From Prochlorococcus sp. AG-347-I15 (GTDB taxonomy: Bacteria > Cyanobacteriota > Cyanobacteriia > PCC-6307 > Cyanobiaceae), in NCBI GenBank assembly GCA_003281585.1, contig QCBN01000001.1, positions 62,001 through 126,000 on the forward strand: 64,000 bases of DNA. The letters are read 5' to 3'. A program made the translations under genes and the position numbers. Positions 21,338 through 33,574 of this stretch are shown here, in pieces. Every line of letters begins with the position of its first letter. Within the stretch, counting starts at the first letter, position 1. Below the pieces are notes generated by a model. That model worked only from the letters and a program-made list of their open reading frames with translations, was not told the origin of the DNA and made no database searches.

Positions 21338-22294
21338 TTATTGATAAGCCTCAATAATTTTCTGGACTAGCGGATGACGAACCACATCTTCAATAGTTAA
21401 AAAACAAAATTTTATACCTTTAGTTTCAGAGAAAATTCTTGATGCTTCTATGAGACCGCTTTCTTGATCTTTTTTTAAATCAATTTGTGTAATATCTCCG
21501 TTTACTACCATTTTTGATCTCTCACCTAATCTGGTTAAAAACATTCTCATTTGAGAGCAAGTTGTGTTTTGTGCTTCATCTAAGATAACCAAAGAATTAT
21601 CCAAGGTTCTGCCTCTCATAAATGCTAAAGGGGCAACTTCTATAATTCCTTTATCTATTAACGAATTTGTTCTATCAAATCCGAAAATACTATGTAAAGA
21701 GTCAAATAGGGGTCTTAAATATGGATCTACTTTCTGCTGTAAATCGCCAGGAAGAAATCCCAAACTTTCTCCTGCTTCAACTGCTGGTCTAGTTAGAATA
21801 ATTTTTTCAATCTTTTTCTCATTCAATAGTCTTGCCGCGCATACGGTTGCCAAAAATGTCTTACCAGTTCCAGCTGGACCAATTGCAAAAGTAAGATCAA
21901 AGTTCTCAATTGATTCAACATATTCTTTTTGCCTTATAGTTCTAGGTCTTAAATATCTTCCTTCTCTCGAACGGGCTAGCACTTTCTTCCCAAGTTCAGC
22001 ATGTGATGATGACTCTCCCATATTTAAAGAACTTAAAGCCGCTTTTAGATCTACCTCTGGAACTTCTAACCCTTGTTCCCAAATTGGTCTTGTAAGCTCT
22101 ACTAATGCTGAAGCTCTCTCAATCTTAGATATTACACCGTTCATCTCAAGTTGTAAGCCTCTTATAGTTAAAGAAACTCCAGTAAGAGACTCAAATTTTT
22201 TTAGGAAAGAGTTCCCAGGTCCTGATAATGCTGTAGCAGCATCAGAGCTTGGCAAATCTATAGTGAAGTGACCAGTTTTGGAAACTTCTTTCAT
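21338..22294 (-). CDS. phoH: PhoH-like ATPase
   Basis: GPAGTGKT, LTRPAVEAGESLGFLPGDLQQKVDPYLRPL, LDEAQN motifs. Confidence 0.94.
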   Translation of the reverse strand: MKEVSKTGHFTIDLPSSDAATALSGPGNSFLKKFESLTGVSLTIRGLQLEMNGVISKIERASALVELTRPIWEQGLEVPEVDLKAALSSLNMGESSSHAELGKKVLARSREGRYLRPRTIRQKEYVESIENFDLTFAIGPAGTGKTFLATVCAARLLNEKKIEKIILTRPAVEAGESLGFLPGDLQQKVDPYLRPLFDSLHSIFGFDRTNSLIDKGIIEVAPLAFMRGRTLDNSLVILDEAQNTTCSQMRMFLTRLGERSKMVVNGDITQIDLKKDQESGLIEASRIFSETKGIKFCFLTIEDVVRHPLVQKIIEAYQ

Positions 22295-22329
22295 TTAGTT
22301 ATCAGATAAGAATGTAAATTTATCACCCA

Positions 22330-22695
22330 CTAGCTTTCAGCTTCAGTACTATCGCTTTCAGCTTTACTACTATCACTTTCTTGGTCTTTGTTTTTAGCTT
22401 TAGCTAATTTTTCCTTTTCTAACTTTGCCTTACCAATAGCAATAGAGGGCCTTTCAATTTTTTCTAACAACCCTCCTTTTTCTAATAACGTTCTTACAAC
22501 ATCAGTAGGCTGAGCACCTTGAGTAAGTCTTGTTCTTAAAGCTTCTGTATCAAGCCTCGTTTCTTTAGTTCTTGGGTTATAAAAACCTAGTTCTTGCAGG
22601 GGTCTACCATCTCTTCTGGAAGTACTATTGCATGCAACAATTCTGAAACTTGCCTCTTTTTTCTTTCCAAAGCGCTTAAGGCGCAATTTAATCAT
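22330..22695 (-). CDS. rpsP: 30S ribosomal protein S16
   Basis: [20 protein letters not shown]...; long low-complexity Ser/Glu/Asp tail. Confidence 0.96.
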   Translation of the reverse strand: MIKLRLKRFGKKKEASFRIVACNSTSRRDGRPLQELGFYNPRTKETRLDTEALRTRLTQGAQPTDVVRTLLEKGGLLEKIERPSIAIGKAKLEKEKLAKAKNKDQESDSSKAESDSTEAES

Positions 22696-22749
22696 CTTAA
22701 ATTAATGCGTTTTTAATAATAATATCATTTAAAGGTAAAAATTCAGAAA

Positions 22750-24165
22750 CTACAAATCAGCAAAACCTTTTTTCTTCTTATTATTTTTTTGTTTTTTCAT
22801 TGGTTTATTACCTCCCATTCCAGGCATTCCTCCCATTCCAGGCATTCCTCCCATTCCAGGCATTCCTCCATTCGACATTTGTTTCATAAATCCTCTCATT
22901 CTTTGAAAATCAGCTAGTACTTTATCGACATCTTTTGTTTCATAACCACTTCCCTGAGCAATTCTTTGTCTCCTAGAGGGCTGAGCAGCAAGAACCTCGG
23001 GTTTTTGTTTCTCCTCAAGAGTCATTGAAGAGATCATAGATTCTATTTTCTTAAGTTGATCTTCTCCATCTTTTATCATCCCGTCATCGATTTTATTCAT
23101 TCCAGGTATTAATTTTATCAATCCACCAAGTGATCCCATCCTTTTAATTAATCTCATTTGCTTAACAAAATCATTAAAATCAAAAGTTGCTTCTTGAAGT
23201 TTCTTTTGCAACGCTTCTGCATCAGCAAGTTCAACTTCTTTTTGAGCTTTTTCAACAAGTGTCAAAACATCACCCATGCCTAAAATTCTGCTAGCCATTC
23301 TCTCTGGATGAAATGGTTGCAGTGCCTCGATTTTTTCACCTACCCCGATAAATTTGATTGGTTTACCACTTATTTTTCTTATTGATAAAGCAGCCCCTCC
23401 CCTTGAGTCTCCATCCAGCTTAGTTAGTATTGCTCCTGTAATTCCTACTTTTTCATGAAATGACCTTGTCAAGTCAGCAGCTTCTTGCCCAATCATAGAA
23501 TCAACAACAAGCAAAACTTCATCAGGCTTAGAAACTTCTTTTATTCGAACCATTTCACTCATCATGGAATCATCAATTTGCAATCTTCCTGCGGTGTCAA
23601 TAATTATCGAATTAAAATCGTTTTCATTAGCAAAATTTAATGCGTCTTTTGTTATCTCTTCGGGTTTGCTATTTTTTTCTTTAGCTGAAAAAACTTCTAA
23701 ATCATATTGACTTCCCAATGTTTTGAGCTGTTCTACAGCTGCTGGTCGATAAATATCTGCGGCAACCAAAAGAACTTTTTTTTCTTTTTCCTTTAAGTAA
23801 AGACCTAATTTTCCTGTTGCGGTTGTTTTACCCGCTCCCTGGAGTCCAGCCATTAAAATAACTGTGGGACTATTTTCATTCTCATTTAACGGAGAATTCT
23901 CATTCCCCATAATATTAATCAATTCTTTATTTACTACTTCTATAAATTTTTGGCCTGGGTTTACACCCCTAACTACTTCTTCTCCAATAGCTTTATCTTT
24001 TACATCTGATATAAACTCCTTTACTACAGACAAACTAACATCTGCATCAAGGAGTGCTCTTTTTACCTCCTTCAAGGCCTCGTTTATATTATTTTCACTA
24101 ATTTTTGCTTCGCCTCTTAAACCCTTTACTGCGTCTTCAAAGCGTGAAGAGAGTTCATCAAACAT
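22750..24165 (-). CDS. ffh: Signal recognition particle protein Ffh
   Basis: GLQGAGKTT, DTAGR, TKLDGDSRGGAALS and Met-rich M domain. Confidence 0.97.
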   Translation of the reverse strand: MFDELSSRFEDAVKGLRGEAKISENNINEALKEVKRALLDADVSLSVVKEFISDVKDKAIGEEVVRGVNPGQKFIEVVNKELINIMGNENSPLNENENSPTVILMAGLQGAGKTTATGKLGLYLKEKEKKVLLVAADIYRPAAVEQLKTLGSQYDLEVFSAKEKNSKPEEITKDALNFANENDFNSIIIDTAGRLQIDDSMMSEMVRIKEVSKPDEVLLVVDSMIGQEAADLTRSFHEKVGITGAILTKLDGDSRGGAALSIRKISGKPIKFIGVGEKIEALQPFHPERMASRILGMGDVLTLVEKAQKEVELADAEALQKKLQEATFDFNDFVKQMRLIKRMGSLGGLIKLIPGMNKIDDGMIKDGEDQLKKIESMISSMTLEEKQKPEVLAAQPSRRQRIAQGSGYETKDVDKVLADFQRMRGFMKQMSNGGMPGMGGMPGMGGMPGMGGNKPMKKQKNNKKKKGFADL

Positions 24166-24212
24166 TATTTAAAAGAAATTTCAACCATTATAGATGATCT
24201 TGAAGTTTGTAA

Positions 24213-26318
24213 TTACAACCCACTCACGAAATCAACTAATTTCCACGATTTATTTTTAAAACCCAGGATATATTTAACTTTCAAAGGAGTCAAGGATGTT
24301 TCATTAACAAATTCGCCAGAACTCTTTATTATCCTCTCAAGATAATTTAATTCTACTAACACAACTATCCTAGAGGATGTTTGTGACTCGAAATCTATCT
24401 TCTGAATTTGGGAATTAATTTCTTTAACAATTCCTTTTTTGATATCTTTTTGTCTTTCTTCGATTGTTCTATTAATCAAACCATTACTAACAATGTTGGA
24501 AAGATTAATTTCACTTTTTCCAGCTAAATAATTACTTTTACTAAGAAGCCAAGTATTAATTAAATTTTTTATCTCTGCAATGGAAGGAGAGGCTTTAGAA
24601 ATTTTTTCGACTTTAAAGAGATTTTTTTCGGTATTAGTCCCAATAATTGAGTTCAATTCATTGGAAGGTTTTTTTTTAATTTCTTGAATACTATCTTTTT
24701 CAATAACCTTTTGATTTTTATCATCTGCTATTAAAGATTTATCTGAAATAACTTGATTCTGCATTGATTTTTTAAAATTATTTCTTATAAATCCAATTCC
24801 AATGCCAAATGTAAATAAAATCACAAACGCATAAAGGTAAATCAAATAAGGTGACCGGCTAAAAATTTCTTTATTATTCAATAACTCCCCAAAATTAAAC
24901 TTTAATTCAGCAATTTTTTCAATTAAGTACTTATAAACCTCTATTGGTTTTCTCTTAAAAATTTCTCCACTGAATTTGGTTTCATAGATATCAAGCTTCT
25001 CTAATTCTTGTTTAATTCCACCAGGCCAAGGTAACCTCCTTTCATCAACATTTGCTGATGAAACATCAAAATCTTCATTGATGTTTGTTGAAGATTCTTT
25101 TTTTATTTGTTGGTTTTGAAAGTTAGATTTAATTGAAGTTATTTTTGATTTCTTTTCTAATTTTTCTATAAATTCTTGAATTTCTCTATCTTCAAACCAA
25201 GAATCCAAATCTACCCCTTTTGAGTCAAGATCTCTATAACCAACTAAAACATCATTCTCTAACCAATTTTTACAAAAAATACATATCGCTTCTAACTTAT
25301 TCCCTGGATAATTATTAAGCCAATCTCGTAAATTCTCATCTGAACTGCTTGAAAATCTTGCAGAAGCCTGATCAATATCAGCCAAAAGCAGGTCTAAACA
25401 GCCAACAAGCGGCATTGAATCAAGACCTGATAAATTTAGTTTCTTTAGAATTTTCCTTGCTTCAAATAATTTTTCTGGCTTTCTTCGAGAAAAGCCAATT
25501 GCTGTTAAGGATAAGAAAGCTAAGAATCCTGCTTCTAATGATCCTCTTTTTTGCAATTCAAGAAACAAATCTATCTGTTCTTGCACGGTCAAAAATGGTC
25601 TTATTTGTTGAAAAAAAGCTTCAAATTCTTGCTGATTTAGATAATCTCCATATTCAGACTTATTATTACCTTCCAAACCACCTCTTTTAATTATTAAAGT
25701 TTCCAACATACTTAAGCCTTTTTTATGAGACTCTTGATCATTTAAATCCCTACTAAGTAAATCTAGAATCCGATAAGGAAGCAGAGCAACTAAGTCTTCT
25801 TCAAGTTCTCTCCTTTTTTCTACGAGCTTTCCCATTCTTTGAAGAAGTTGTATACCTTCAATTAAAAAGTCCGCAGCGGTTGAATAGGATCTAAGCTGTT
25901 GTTCTTGAATTGCTGAATCTCTAGCTGTTAATGCAGCTAATAAAGTTAGATCAGCTTCTCTACTACTTCCTAAAGCTGGAGTTTGTGGAGGCTGCAAAGC
26001 TTTTCTTGTGATTCTAAAAGCTTCTTTCGAGGCACCCGATTCCCAAAGAAGTATTAATCCTGCTACTTCTCTATTTGAGGAAAAATCCAGTCCAGATGCG
26101 CCATTTAATAACAAATTTTCATACTCCCTCCTGCTATCTGAATCTGTAAGTAAATCAGCAGTTAGGCGAAGCAACTCAGATCTTTGGGTTAAAACCTCAT
26201 AAGTAAAACCTTCATCAGGGGTTTTATCCAACCGCAATTGAAACGCCCTTAATATTTCCTCAGATGTTGCAGAGGGGCTTACGCCAATTAAACGAAAATG
26301 GTCTAAAGGAAGTTCCAA
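24213..26318 (-). CDS. ftn2: ARC6/Ftn2(ZipN)-like cell division protein
   Basis: N-terminal J-domain-like region (LPLDHFRLIGVSPSATSEEILRAFQLRLD), a TM segment and C-terminal IMS/DUF4101-like domain. Confidence 0.85.
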   Translation of the reverse strand: MELPLDHFRLIGVSPSATSEEILRAFQLRLDKTPDEGFTYEVLTQRSELLRLTADLLTDSDSRREYENLLLNGASGLDFSSNREVAGLILLWESGASKEAFRITRKALQPPQTPALGSSREADLTLLAALTARDSAIQEQQLRSYSTAADFLIEGIQLLQRMGKLVEKRRELEEDLVALLPYRILDLLSRDLNDQESHKKGLSMLETLIIKRGGLEGNNKSEYGDYLNQQEFEAFFQQIRPFLTVQEQIDLFLELQKRGSLEAGFLAFLSLTAIGFSRRKPEKLFEARKILKKLNLSGLDSMPLVGCLDLLLADIDQASARFSSSSDENLRDWLNNYPGNKLEAICIFCKNWLENDVLVGYRDLDSKGVDLDSWFEDREIQEFIEKLEKKSKITSIKSNFQNQQIKKESSTNINEDFDVSSANVDERRLPWPGGIKQELEKLDIYETKFSGEIFKRKPIEVYKYLIEKIAELKFNFGELLNNKEIFSRSPYLIYLYAFVILFTFGIGIGFIRNNFKKSMQNQVISDKSLIADDKNQKVIEKDSIQEIKKKPSNELNSIIGTNTEKNLFKVEKISKASPSIAEIKNLINTWLLSKSNYLAGKSEINLSNIVSNGLINRTIEERQKDIKKGIVKEINSQIQKIDFESQTSSRIVVLVELNYLERIIKSSGEFVNETSLTPLKVKYILGFKNKSWKLVDFVSGL

Positions 26319-26467
26319 ACAAATATCCTATTGAAAAATTCTTAGATAAATCTTATCAAGTTAAAAAAATTTTTCATAAGGTCTTACAGAGTTATTAAAA
26401 AAAATCATGAAAATCGACCTTCACAGCTTAGAATGTCAACAAATCAAAACTTCATTAAGGTATTTTT

Positions 26468-27505
26468 TTGGAAACACACGTAGAGAGAATCTCAAATCTT
26501 CAAGGAGTTAAAAAAGCCCAATTAGATCGAGAAACCGGATTATTTCTTTATGAAGATATGATACTTGGTCGAAGATTCGAAGATAAGTGTGCAGAAATGT
26601 ACTACAGGGGCAAAATGTTTGGTTTCGTTCATTTATACAACGGTCAAGAAGCTATAAGTACAGGAATAATTGGTGCGATGAAAAAGAAACATGATTGGTT
26701 TTGTAGTACTTACCGCGATCATGTCCATGCACTAAGTGCAGGTGTTCCCTCTTTTGAAGTAATGAGTGAGCTTTTTGGAAAAGCTACAGGCTGTAGTAAG
26801 GGCCGTGGGGGGTCCATGCACCTCTTTTCAAGAGAGCATCACTTATTGGGAGGATATGCTTTTATTGGGGAAGGAATTCCAGTTGCTCTTGGAGCAGCCT
26901 TTTCAAGTAAATATAAAAAAGAAGTTGCTGGAAATAAAAATAGTGATGCAGTAACTGCAGCATTCTTTGGAGATGGGACTTGCAATAATGGACAATTTTT
27001 TGAATGTTTAAATATGGCCCAATTATGGAAATTACCCATAATTTTTGTTGTTGAGAATAATAAATGGGCCATTGGTATGGCTCACGATAGAGCAACCAGT
27101 AATCCTGAAATCTGGAGAAAAGCTTCTGCTTTTGGAATGCATGGTGAAGAAGTTGATGGGATGGATGTATTAGCAGTAAGAGGAGCAGCGCAAAGAGCAA
27201 TCGAGCGGGCAAGAGAAGGGGAAGGGCCTACTCTTTTAGAATGCTTGACTTATAGATACAGAGGACATTCTCTTGCAGATCCTGATGAATTAAGGTCAGA
27301 GGAAGAGAAGGAGTTTTGGAGCAAAAGAGATCCAATTAAGAAATTAGCTAAAGAAATTATTGATGGTAAATTTGCAACTGAAGAAGAATTAAAAATTATT
27401 GAAAAGAAAATAGATTCAGAGATATCAGAATCTGTTAAAAATGCCATAGAGGCTCCTGAACCGCCCTCACAAGAATTAACTAAGTATATTTGGGCTGAAG
27501 ATTAA
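26468..27505 (+). CDS. pdhA: Pyruvate dehydrogenase E1 component alpha subunit
   Basis: TPP motif [12 protein letters not shown]...NN and [16 protein letters not shown] start as called. Confidence 0.95.
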   Translation: METHVERISNLQGVKKAQLDRETGLFLYEDMILGRRFEDKCAEMYYRGKMFGFVHLYNGQEAISTGIIGAMKKKHDWFCSTYRDHVHALSAGVPSFEVMSELFGKATGCSKGRGGSMHLFSREHHLLGGYAFIGEGIPVALGAAFSSKYKKEVAGNKNSDAVTAAFFGDGTCNNGQFFECLNMAQLWKLPIIFVVENNKWAIGMAHDRATSNPEIWRKASAFGMHGEEVDGMDVLAVRGAAQRAIERAREGEGPTLLECLTYRYRGHSLADPDELRSEEEKEFWSKRDPIKKLAKEIIDGKFATEEELKIIEKKIDSEISESVKNAIEAPEPPSQELTKYIWAED

Positions 27506-27506
27506 A

Positions 27507-28448
27507 CTAAATACCGCTTGGTAATTTTCTGGTTAAGTTTCTTAATTTTCTTAATGCCTTAAGTTCGACTTGTCTAACTCTTTCTCTAGAGACTTCTAAT
27601 AATCTTCCTATTTCAGCAAGTGTATGTCTCTCGTTCCCATCAAGTCCAAACCTTAATTTAAGAACTTGTTGCTCTTGGTCGCTTAGATGACTTAACCACT
27701 TACCAAGTTGCTCTTGATGCATTTTTTGCTCAACTTGATCTAAAGGCTCTTCATTATTACTATCCGCAATTAAATCTCCTAAAAAGCTCCTACCATCATC
27801 ACCATTAACCGGAGCGTCTAGACTACTTGTTGATAAAGCTTGTCTTAAAACAGAATCTAACTCTTCTACATCAATTTCCATTGCTTCTGCAATTTCAATT
27901 CTGCTTGGCATAGCACCAAGTTTATGGGCTAAATCCCTACTGACTTTTCTTATAGATGCTAATCTTTCGCTTAAATGAACTGGTAAACGTATCGTTCGTG
28001 ATTGACAAGCTATTGCTCTAGTCATACTTTGTCTAATCCACCAAAAAGCATAAGTAGAAAACTTATATCCTCTTGTAGGATCAAATTTTTCAACAGCCCT
28101 CTCTAAACCAAGAGATCCTTCTTGAACTAAATCAAGGAGTTCAAGTCCTTTACCTTGGTATTTCTTCGCCACACTTACGACTAGTCTTAAATTAGCTTTC
28201 ATCATTCTCTCTTTTGCTCTTCTGCCAATTTTTATTGTTCTTTTTTGCTGTGTTGTAAATTCATTTATCTTTTCATTTAGCTGACCATCTTCTGTGAGAA
28301 TCATCATTCTCTGAACTTGATTACCCAATTCAATCTCCTCAGCAGGTGTAAGCAAAGGTACTCTACCGATATTCTGCAAATACCAGCTGATTGGATCATT
28401 ACCTCTCCTTTTAAGCGGTTCTGCTGATGCTGGTACTGATGAAACCAT
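27507..28448 (-). CDS. RNA polymerase sigma factor, RpoD/SigA-like (probable group 2)
   Basis: Regions 1.2 (DPISWYLQNIGRVPLLTPAEEIELG), 2 (YKFSTYAFWWIRQSMTRAI) and 4 (LAEIGRLLEVSRERVRQVE); 313 aa. Confidence 0.93.
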   Translation of the reverse strand: MVSSVPASAEPLKRRGNDPISWYLQNIGRVPLLTPAEEIELGNQVQRMMILTEDGQLNEKINEFTTQQKRTIKIGRRAKERMMKANLRLVVSVAKKYQGKGLELLDLVQEGSLGLERAVEKFDPTRGYKFSTYAFWWIRQSMTRAIACQSRTIRLPVHLSERLASIRKVSRDLAHKLGAMPSRIEIAEAMEIDVEELDSVLRQALSTSSLDAPVNGDDGRSFLGDLIADSNNEEPLDQVEQKMHQEQLGKWLSHLSDQEQQVLKLRFGLDGNERHTLAEIGRLLEVSRERVRQVELKALRKLRNLTRKLPSGI

Positions 28449-28587
28449 TTTTTGACCTGATAAGGTATTAAAACTTTCCTACATTTTTATGAAAATGGCC
28501 CAATATTTAATACGCGCTTCAGATTTCAAGTAATATTTGTATATTTATGTGTTTAAAACTATAAATAACTCTCTTAAATTGTTTCTT

Positions 28588-30153
28588 TCAAGATATTTGT
28601 CTCATTTTTATATTTCGCATTAATTTTGACAATTCATCACCAATAGCAGAAGCATTTGACCCTTTTTTGCACTTTGATGCAGCAAATGAATGCAAAAGTA
28701 CATATTTAGCAAAAAAATCTGTTGTTATATTTCTACAAAAGGTTAAATCAATCGCAGAACTACCAGCTATAAATCCAGATAAAAGATCACCCAATCCAGC
28801 TCGAGCTGTGTGTGAATCAGTCCCAAAAAGTTGCCAAGCCTTTTTATTGTCAGCGACTATGCTATTAGCTCCCTTTAACAAAACACTTATGTTAAATTCT
28901 TGCGCAGCATTAAGAGCTTTTTCAACATTAGTCTCGCATTTGATATTAGGGAATAACCTCGAAAATTCTTTGATATGAGGTGTTATCCATGTCTTAAATC
29001 TTCTCTCTAAGAAGAATTTTGAACATAATTTAGATTCTGAAATTCTATTGAGTGCATCCGCATCCAAGATCAATAATCCTTCAAAACCAGTGAGAATGTC
29101 TTTTGCTTTTTGCCAATCATCATTATCAATTCCTATTCCTGGGCCAACAGCTACTGAATCAAATGCACTTAAATCAATATTTTTTAACGCATTAAATAAG
29201 GATGCATTTCCATTTTGATTAGATTGCATAGTATTCTTTATGACTATTTCTGGAGCAACTTGCCAAATAGATTCAGCAACTAACTCAGGCAGGACAGCCG
29301 AGATATAGCCTGCTCCACTTGATATCGCCCCTTTTAATGCTAAGTATGCAGCACCAGGATATTTTTCACTTCCAGCTATTAATAATGTTCTACCTCTTTT
29401 ATATTTGTTGGAATTTCTTGGTAAAGAAGGTAAATCAATATTTTTTAAATCTTTGTAAGTAACCTTAAAAATCTTTTTATCCACTTTTGAAAGTTTACTA
29501 ATAGGCACCCCAACATCTATATGGTGCAATTCTCCAATAAAAGGTAATGCAGAATCTTGCGTCAACCCAATCTTATTAAGACCAATTGCCAAGGTATGGT
29601 CTGCCTTTACTGCGTTATCTAAAAAAGGCTCTCCTTTATCAGGACATAATCCTGTTGGAATATCAATACTTATTACCTTGCCATATTTGTTATGAAATTT
29701 TTGATTAAAAAGTTTAATTAATTTATTATCAACTTTTCTTGTTTGATTATTACCAAAAACAGCATCGATCCAAAGTTCTTTACCATTTGCATCAGGGGGC
29801 TCTACTAATTTTGTGACACCAATAGATGTAAGATAATTAAGGTGGTTATTTGTTAATGTTTTTTTTATCGGAAATGGACACCATACCTTTACTAAAAAAC
29901 CTTTCAAAAAAAGCTCTCTAGCTATTACTGCACCATCCCCACCATTATGCCCAGGACCTATAAAAACAGTTATTCCATAATTTAGAAGAGGTTTTCTTTT
30001 CAAGAGCCATCTACTAATTTGAATACCAGCTTTTTCCATCAATGCTTCTTGAGGCATTCCATCAGAAAACATTTCTTTCTCTAATATCAACATTTGCTTT
30101 GAATCAACAATTAAATGTTTAGAGTCAATTGTTGGCCATACAATTTCGTTCAT
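28588..30153 (-). CDS. nnrD: Bifunctional NAD(P)H-hydrate epimerase/dehydratase
   Basis: YjeF N-domain (GPGHNGGDGAVIARELFLKG) and kinase domain (AGSEKYPGAAYLALKGA, TARAGLGDLLSGFIAG). Confidence 0.92.
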   Translation of the reverse strand: MNEIVWPTIDSKHLIVDSKQMLILEKEMFSDGMPQEALMEKAGIQISRWLLKRKPLLNYGITVFIGPGHNGGDGAVIARELFLKGFLVKVWCPFPIKKTLTNNHLNYLTSIGVTKLVEPPDANGKELWIDAVFGNNQTRKVDNKLIKLFNQKFHNKYGKVISIDIPTGLCPDKGEPFLDNAVKADHTLAIGLNKIGLTQDSALPFIGELHHIDVGVPISKLSKVDKKIFKVTYKDLKNIDLPSLPRNSNKYKRGRTLLIAGSEKYPGAAYLALKGAISSGAGYISAVLPELVAESIWQVAPEIVIKNTMQSNQNGNASLFNALKNIDLSAFDSVAVGPGIGIDNDDWQKAKDILTGFEGLLILDADALNRISESKLCSKFFLERRFKTWITPHIKEFSRLFPNIKCETNVEKALNAAQEFNISVLLKGANSIVADNKKAWQLFGTDSHTARAGLGDLLSGFIAGSSAIDLTFCRNITTDFFAKYVLLHSFAASKCKKGSNASAIGDELSKLMRNIKMRQIS

Positions 30154-30199
30154 AATTAGTACGAAGCAATTGAAGTAATGTTCAAAAATTTAAACTTCC

Positions 30200-31357
30200 A
30201 TGTTAAAGACACAAAAGGATAAAAAATTAGAGAACTTTTTTTCTTCTAATGATAAAACTAAAAAGAAGAAAAATATTATTGTAGGTCTTTCTGGTGGGGT
30301 AGATAGTTCACTTTCAGCTGCTCTTCTTGTAGAAAGAGGCTGGAATGTTGAGGGACTAACTCTTTGGCTAATGAAAGGACAAGGCTCCTGTTGTTCTGAA
30401 GGATTAGTAGATGCTGCTGGCCTTTGTGAAGATTTGGGAATTAATCATAAAATAATAGACTCAAGAGAAATTTTCGAAAGAGAGGTAATTAAAAAAACTA
30501 CTGAAAGCTATGAGAAAGGATTCACTCCACTTCCATGTTCGATGTGCAACAAGAATGTGAAGTTTGAAGAGATGCTTAATTACGCAATAAGCAAAAAAGA
30601 CTTTACCTATATTGCGACCGGACATTACGCAAGGATAAAAAAATCATCTTATGCTGAAACAATTGATTGCAAGAGCTTTGTATTTAAGGACTTCCTTCTT
30701 CTAAGAGGTGCTGACAAAAACAAGGACCAAAGTTATTTTCTTTATTCTCTTTCACAAGAAGTACTAAGCAGATTAGAATTTCCCCTTGGTGAAATGAAAA
30801 AAGAAGAAACAAGAAAGGAAGCCCTGAGATTAGGCCTTAGAACTGCTCAAAAACCAGAAAGTCAAGATTTATGTTTAGTTGAGCATTATGGATCAATGCA
30901 GAGATTTATTGACAAACACATTGAACCCAATGAAGGAGAAATTGTGCATGTAAATGGGAAATTCCTTGGAACGCACAATGGTATTCAGCACTTTACAGTA
31001 GGTCAAAGAAAAGGTTTGGGCATCGCTTGGCCTGAACCATTATATGTAAAAAGTTTAGACAGGGTAAAAAACATAGTTTATGTAGCAGATAAAAGTGATC
31101 TATTTAATAAAGAAGCAATAATTACTAAGGTTAACTGGGTTTCAATCGAAGAACCTAAGCAAGAGATACAAGTAGAAGCACAAATCAGATATAGAAGTCA
31201 TCCAGTAAAAGGAACTTTAATCCCTTTGAAAAATTTAGATAATCCAACTAAAACATTTAAATTAATATTTGAAGAAAGTCAAAGTTCGGTAACACCCGGA
31301 CAAGCTGCTGTTTTTTATAAAGGAGAAATTCTATTAGGTGGCGGATTAATTAATTAA
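30200..31357 (+). CDS. mnmA: tRNA-specific 2-thiouridylase MnmA
   Basis: [27 protein letters not shown] motifs. Confidence 0.96.
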   Translation: MLKTQKDKKLENFFSSNDKTKKKKNIIVGLSGGVDSSLSAALLVERGWNVEGLTLWLMKGQGSCCSEGLVDAAGLCEDLGINHKIIDSREIFEREVIKKTTESYEKGFTPLPCSMCNKNVKFEEMLNYAISKKDFTYIATGHYARIKKSSYAETIDCKSFVFKDFLLLRGADKNKDQSYFLYSLSQEVLSRLEFPLGEMKKEETRKEALRLGLRTAQKPESQDLCLVEHYGSMQRFIDKHIEPNEGEIVHVNGKFLGTHNGIQHFTVGQRKGLGIAWPEPLYVKSLDRVKNIVYVADKSDLFNKEAIITKVNWVSIEEPKQEIQVEAQIRYRSHPVKGTLIPLKNLDNPTKTFKLIFEESQSSVTPGQAAVFYKGEILLGGGLIN

Positions 31358-32837
31358 TTTTCAAAAAGAAATTTAATCCCATAAAAAATATAAACAATAA
31401 CAAAATAGGTTTATCTCCAAATTTTGTATAGAAGGTTTTGTCGGATGAAAAATTAGGTAAAACCACTTTATTTTGCTCCACATTTAAATCTAGAAGTTGA
31501 ATTATTTTCCCATCATCTCTAACTAAACCCGAAGGACCAGTGTTTGATACAAGTAGATTATCTTTTTTATTTTCAATACTTCTCAATCTTGCCAAAGAAA
31601 GGAATTGATTATAAAGCTTAGTTGGATAGGGATCTAAATTTGCTGCAGTTATTATTAGTTTTGCACCGCTATTAATAGCCTTTCTTATTTTCAATCCATC
31701 ACTAATTTCATAACAAATAGCTACTGCTAGAGGTTGTGTAAATTTAGGATCAAACAATCTTGCATCAGAGCCAGGTTGAATTCCTCCTACAGCAGATAAT
31801 CCTCTTGAAAAACTATCTAGAAATCTAGGTATTTTTTCACCTAATGGAACAAGTCTATATTTATCTATAAATGAGGTAAAAGATTTATCTCCAATTTTAA
31901 ATCCGAGTAAAGAACTTCTTAACTCATTATTAGAATTTCTGAAACCTCCTGCTAAGGTATTAACCTTAAAGCCTTTAGATAAATAAAAATTACTATTTAA
32001 AGTCCCTTCAGGAGCAACAAGAAGTTTCACTTTTTTTGATAAAGCATACTTTTGAGCGATAGATAGCTTTTCTTCAATAAATTCATTATTTATTTTTAAT
32101 TTTTCTCTTGTTGGTATATTAGTTTGCCAAATAGCTACTGGATATTCATAATTTCTTTTAATTTTAGTTGTTAAACCTCCAAATAAATGTAAGAAAATAA
32201 AAACCAAAAGTCCTAAAAGAAATATTTTTTTAAAGTAAAGTTTTCTTTCCCATCTACCTTGAATATAAAAAATCCAAAATCCAATCAATATTTGTAATAC
32301 GCATAAACCACTTGCACCAATCCATCTTGCTAAACCCGCAAGATAAATATCACCTGGGATAAGACTCTCTCCTAAACCTATCCAAAAAAAAGGTGTTTGA
32401 GAAAGTATCAATTCACCAATACCCCAAGTCAAAGATAAAAAAAATACTTTTACTATTAAAGATAATGTTTTCATTTTGAAAACATCTTCTTTCCAGAGAA
32501 TGATTTCAACTAACAATCCCCATAAATAAACTAATATCCCACCCAAAAACGCGCAAAATAATAATATTAAAATGGTGATTATTAAACTTGTAAGCCATGA
32601 AAAACCAAGCCATGTCAATGGATGAAGATCATAAAGCCAAGAATGACTTATCAAGATAAAGAAAAAACCCCAACAAAAATTTGCTATTCTCCTTTCACTT
32701 CCCTTCCATAAAATAAATAATGATATCGGCATAAAAATCAGCCAAAAATGAGTTGAGACTGAAATTCCTCCTAAAATCCCTCCTAAACAAGGGTAAAAGT
32801 ATTGTCTTAGACTTTTAATTTGAGTTGGGATTAACAA
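31350..32837 (-). CDS. lnt: Apolipoprotein N-acyltransferase
   Basis: N-terminal TM bundle, nitrilase-like domain (VAPEGTL, VAICYE); overlaps mnmA 3' end by 8 nt. Confidence 0.9.
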   Translation of the reverse strand: MLIPTQIKSLRQYFYPCLGGILGGISVSTHFWLIFMPISLFILWKGSERRIANFCWGFFFILISHSWLYDLHPLTWLGFSWLTSLIITILILLFCAFLGGILVYLWGLLVEIILWKEDVFKMKTLSLIVKVFFLSLTWGIGELILSQTPFFWIGLGESLIPGDIYLAGLARWIGASGLCVLQILIGFWIFYIQGRWERKLYFKKIFLLGLLVFIFLHLFGGLTTKIKRNYEYPVAIWQTNIPTREKLKINNEFIEEKLSIAQKYALSKKVKLLVAPEGTLNSNFYLSKGFKVNTLAGGFRNSNNELRSSLLGFKIGDKSFTSFIDKYRLVPLGEKIPRFLDSFSRGLSAVGGIQPGSDARLFDPKFTQPLAVAICYEISDGLKIRKAINSGAKLIITAANLDPYPTKLYNQFLSLARLRSIENKKDNLLVSNTGPSGLVRDDGKIIQLLDLNVEQNKVVLPNFSSDKTFYTKFGDKPILLLFIFFMGLNFFLKIN

Positions 32838-32923
32838 TCTAAAATTACGAAATTAAATTTATAATCACCCATTTATTGTACCTTCATTCTGTAGACTAAG
32901 CTCTAGTAACTTTCAAAATTTAA

Positions 32924-33496
32924 GTGAAAGAAGTCTTTATCAGTTTTGCAGTTTTTGTTTTTTGTGTTTCATTAACTCTTTTCAGTCAATTTAATTCACC
33001 TCAAATTGTTAATGCTGCTGAATCAGAAACTCAGTCAGTTCAAAGAACACCTGTTGCAAAATCATCAAATGTCTCAAATAACAATTTATTTGAACTAGAC
33101 CCATCTGATCCAAATCCTATACTTTTCGCTATGGCAGAAGAAACTTCCTCAGACAACAATACAAGGACTACAGAAAGTGGTTTAATTATTGCAGATATCA
33201 TAAACGGGGAAGGAGATGAGGCTAGTGCTGGGCAAACAGTTACTGTAAATTACACAGGAACACTAGAAGACGGGACACAATTTGATACCAGTATCGGCAG
33301 AGCTCCATTTAGCTTTCCCTTGGGTGCTGGACGAGTAATAAAAGGTTGGGACGAAGGTGTAGCTGGCATGAAAGTTGGAGGCAAAAGAAAATTAACAATA
33401 CCTCCGGAACTTGGATACGGATCAAGAGGAGCTGGAAATGTAATACCTGCAAATGCGACTTTAATATTTGAAGTTGAATTATTAAAAGTCAATTAA
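32924..33496 (+). CDS. FKBP-type peptidyl-prolyl cis-trans isomerase
   Basis: [42 protein letters not shown]; signal peptide; GTG start. Confidence 0.95.
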   Translation: MKEVFISFAVFVFCVSLTLFSQFNSPQIVNAAESETQSVQRTPVAKSSNVSNNNLFELDPSDPNPILFAMAEETSSDNNTRTTESGLIIADIINGEGDEASAGQTVTVNYTGTLEDGTQFDTSIGRAPFSFPLGAGRVIKGWDEGVAGMKVGGKRKLTIPPELGYGSRGAGNVIPANATLIFEVELLKVN

Positions 33497-33574
33497 ATTA
33501 GGTAAGAAAAATATCTAAGACTTTTCAATTTAGTTAATCTCCAAGTAATATATATACAACACCAAAAATTTGAA

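Noticed and set aside
21564-22271. 235-aa plus-strand ORF
   Set aside because: Fully antisense to phoH with no recognisable domain; the phoH frame has clear catalytic motifs.
26766-27447. Several overlapping ORFs inside pdhA on both strands
   Set aside because: All shadow the strongly supported PdhA frame.
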